From Amycolatopsis saalfeldensis (GTDB lineage: Bacteria > Actinomycetota > Actinomycetes > Mycobacteriales > Pseudonocardiaceae), in assembly GCF_900110575.1 (NCBI RefSeq), contig NZ_FOEF01000001.1, positions 310,001-374,000 on the forward strand: a stretch of DNA of 64,000 nt, written 5' to 3'. The notes beneath the pieces were generated by a model that saw only the letters and a program-made list of their open reading frames with translations, ran no database searches and was not told the origin of the DNA. A program made the position numbers and the translations under genes. Below, piece after piece: positions 63,524-64,000 of this stretch (position 1 is the first letter of the stretch; the number at the start of each line of letters is the position of its first letter).

Positions 63524-63545
63524 TCACCAGCGGCGAGTGGGCCGG
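63397..63545. repeat. Degenerate direct repeat, period about 84 bp
   Basis: AGTCGACTGG recurs at 63397-63406 and 63481-63490, and ACGGTTCTCACCA at 63434-63446 and 63517-63529, with GGCGAGTnGGCCGnCGG flanks. Two or slightly more units, running into the 3' end of the gene at 63524. Confidence 0.7.
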
Positions 63546-63829
63546 CGGCGGCCGCGTGCGTCCCAGCAGGCGCGGTGCCAGTGGCGCCGGTCGGCGACCG
63601 AGCCGGTTTCGTCGGCGGGCCAGACCACCACGTGCGGGGTGCCGGGGCGGATCTCGTGGTCGCAGCCTGGGCAGCGGTAGGTCTTGGTGGCGTGGGCGCC
63701 GGGCACGGAGCGGACCAGCCAGTCCCCGTCCTGGCCGGACTCGGAGTGCGCCCAGCCGCTGGTACCGCCGACGTCGGGACGTTCGGCGCGATCGGGACGG
63801 TCACGCCCGGGTCGGTTACGTCGGGGCAC
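63524..63829 (-). CDS. Small putative zinc-ribbon protein (actinobacterial ATP/GTP-binding-protein family)
   Basis: 101 residues from GTG 63829 (V-P-R-R-N-R-P-G-R). A basic N-terminus is followed by GQDGDWLVRSVPGAHATKTYRCPGCDHEI, then VVVWPADETG and RHWHRACW. The C-P-G-C and H-W-H/C-W residues form a likely zinc site. Members are often labelled ATP/GTP-binding proteins without evidence. The 3' end lies in the repeat, giving a C-terminus of R-G-R-R-R-P-T-R-R-W that may differ from relatives. Confidence 0.75.
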   Translation of the reverse strand: MPRRNRPGRDRPDRAERPDVGGTSGWAHSESGQDGDWLVRSVPGAHATKTYRCPGCDHEIRPGTPHVVVWPADETGSVADRRHWHRACWDARGRRRPTRRW

Positions 63830-64000
63830 ACCGAAAACGGTAACCGGCGACTGAGCACGGCCGCGCGGGAGTCTCCGCCCGCGCGCCGAACTCCGCCCGC
63901 CAACAGGCGTCGGGCAACGGCACCAGGCCACTCACCACCCACAAAAGCCCGCCCGCCACCAAGCGCCGCCAGCCAAAGCCACCAGTCCACTCACCACTGC

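Overview
The window is high-GC, densely coding actinobacterial DNA. Most likely it is chromosomal sequence from a Pseudonocardiaceae member such as Amycolatopsis. The evidence is strong G/C third positions, many GTG/TTG starts, a complete Cvn conservon, F420/LLM, LCP and TetR genes, and gene order shared with mycobacteria: clpS-DUF2017-P1 peptidase-mec-cysO-cysM-rhomboid-murI-MBL-rph-rdgB, dinG/pncB beside it, and ctaD-serB. The genus is an inference; no rRNA or species marker is present.

Left part (1-11.5 kb): accessory metabolism with its regulators. It holds an HxlR/quinone-oxidoreductase-like divergent pair, an SDR plus DUF1989 operon, TetR, DUF1992, a membrane metallophosphoesterase, and HAD, NUDIX and DoxX genes. 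Several genes here are decaying: an NAD-epimerase with an internal deletion, a LysR gene whose N-terminus is split by a short inverted-repeat insert, an HxlR with two frame breaks, and a DUF222-like remnant next to a 40-bp G-rich tandem repeat array.

Middle (11.5-38 kb): the conservon cvnD-C-B-A on the minus strand, then a FadD-type ligase, a TetR with two matching palindromes around it and an SDR relic, an MFS exporter, a short minus-strand array of ribosome-binding-site-led six-codon ORFs (peptide M-x-D-R-E-A), a GGDEF cyclase, a phospholipase A2/acyltransferase/DUF4383 fusion, an LCP cell-wall ligase, an XRE regulator, a class-I-shaped tRNA with anticodon UAG, a class A beta-lactamase-like protein, a decayed hydrolase with an intact ArsR operator, an epimerase/TetR pair, an LLM oxidoreductase, and a ribbon-helix-helix/Doc toxin-antitoxin pair.

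Right part (38-64 kb): conserved housekeeping genes. They cover peroxide defence (bcp) facing a two-component system, nucleotide hygiene and RNA processing (rdgB, rph), peptidoglycan precursor supply (murI), the sulfur-carrier cysteine pathway (cysM-cysO-mec), protein turnover (clpS), NAD salvage (pncB-pncA), biotin uptake (bioY), DNA repair (dinG), serine synthesis (serB) and respiration (ctaD). Several starts lie only 6-8 nt behind a TAnnnT -10 box, the signature of leaderless mRNAs.

Strongest candidates for undescribed biology are the tandem M-x-D-R-E-A mini-ORFs (22.59-22.85 kb), the UAG-anticodon class I tRNA (31.7 kb), the PLA2-acyltransferase fusion (24.7 kb), the CysO with residues after its GG terminus (47.8 kb), and the palindromic insert in the LysR gene (4.1 kb).
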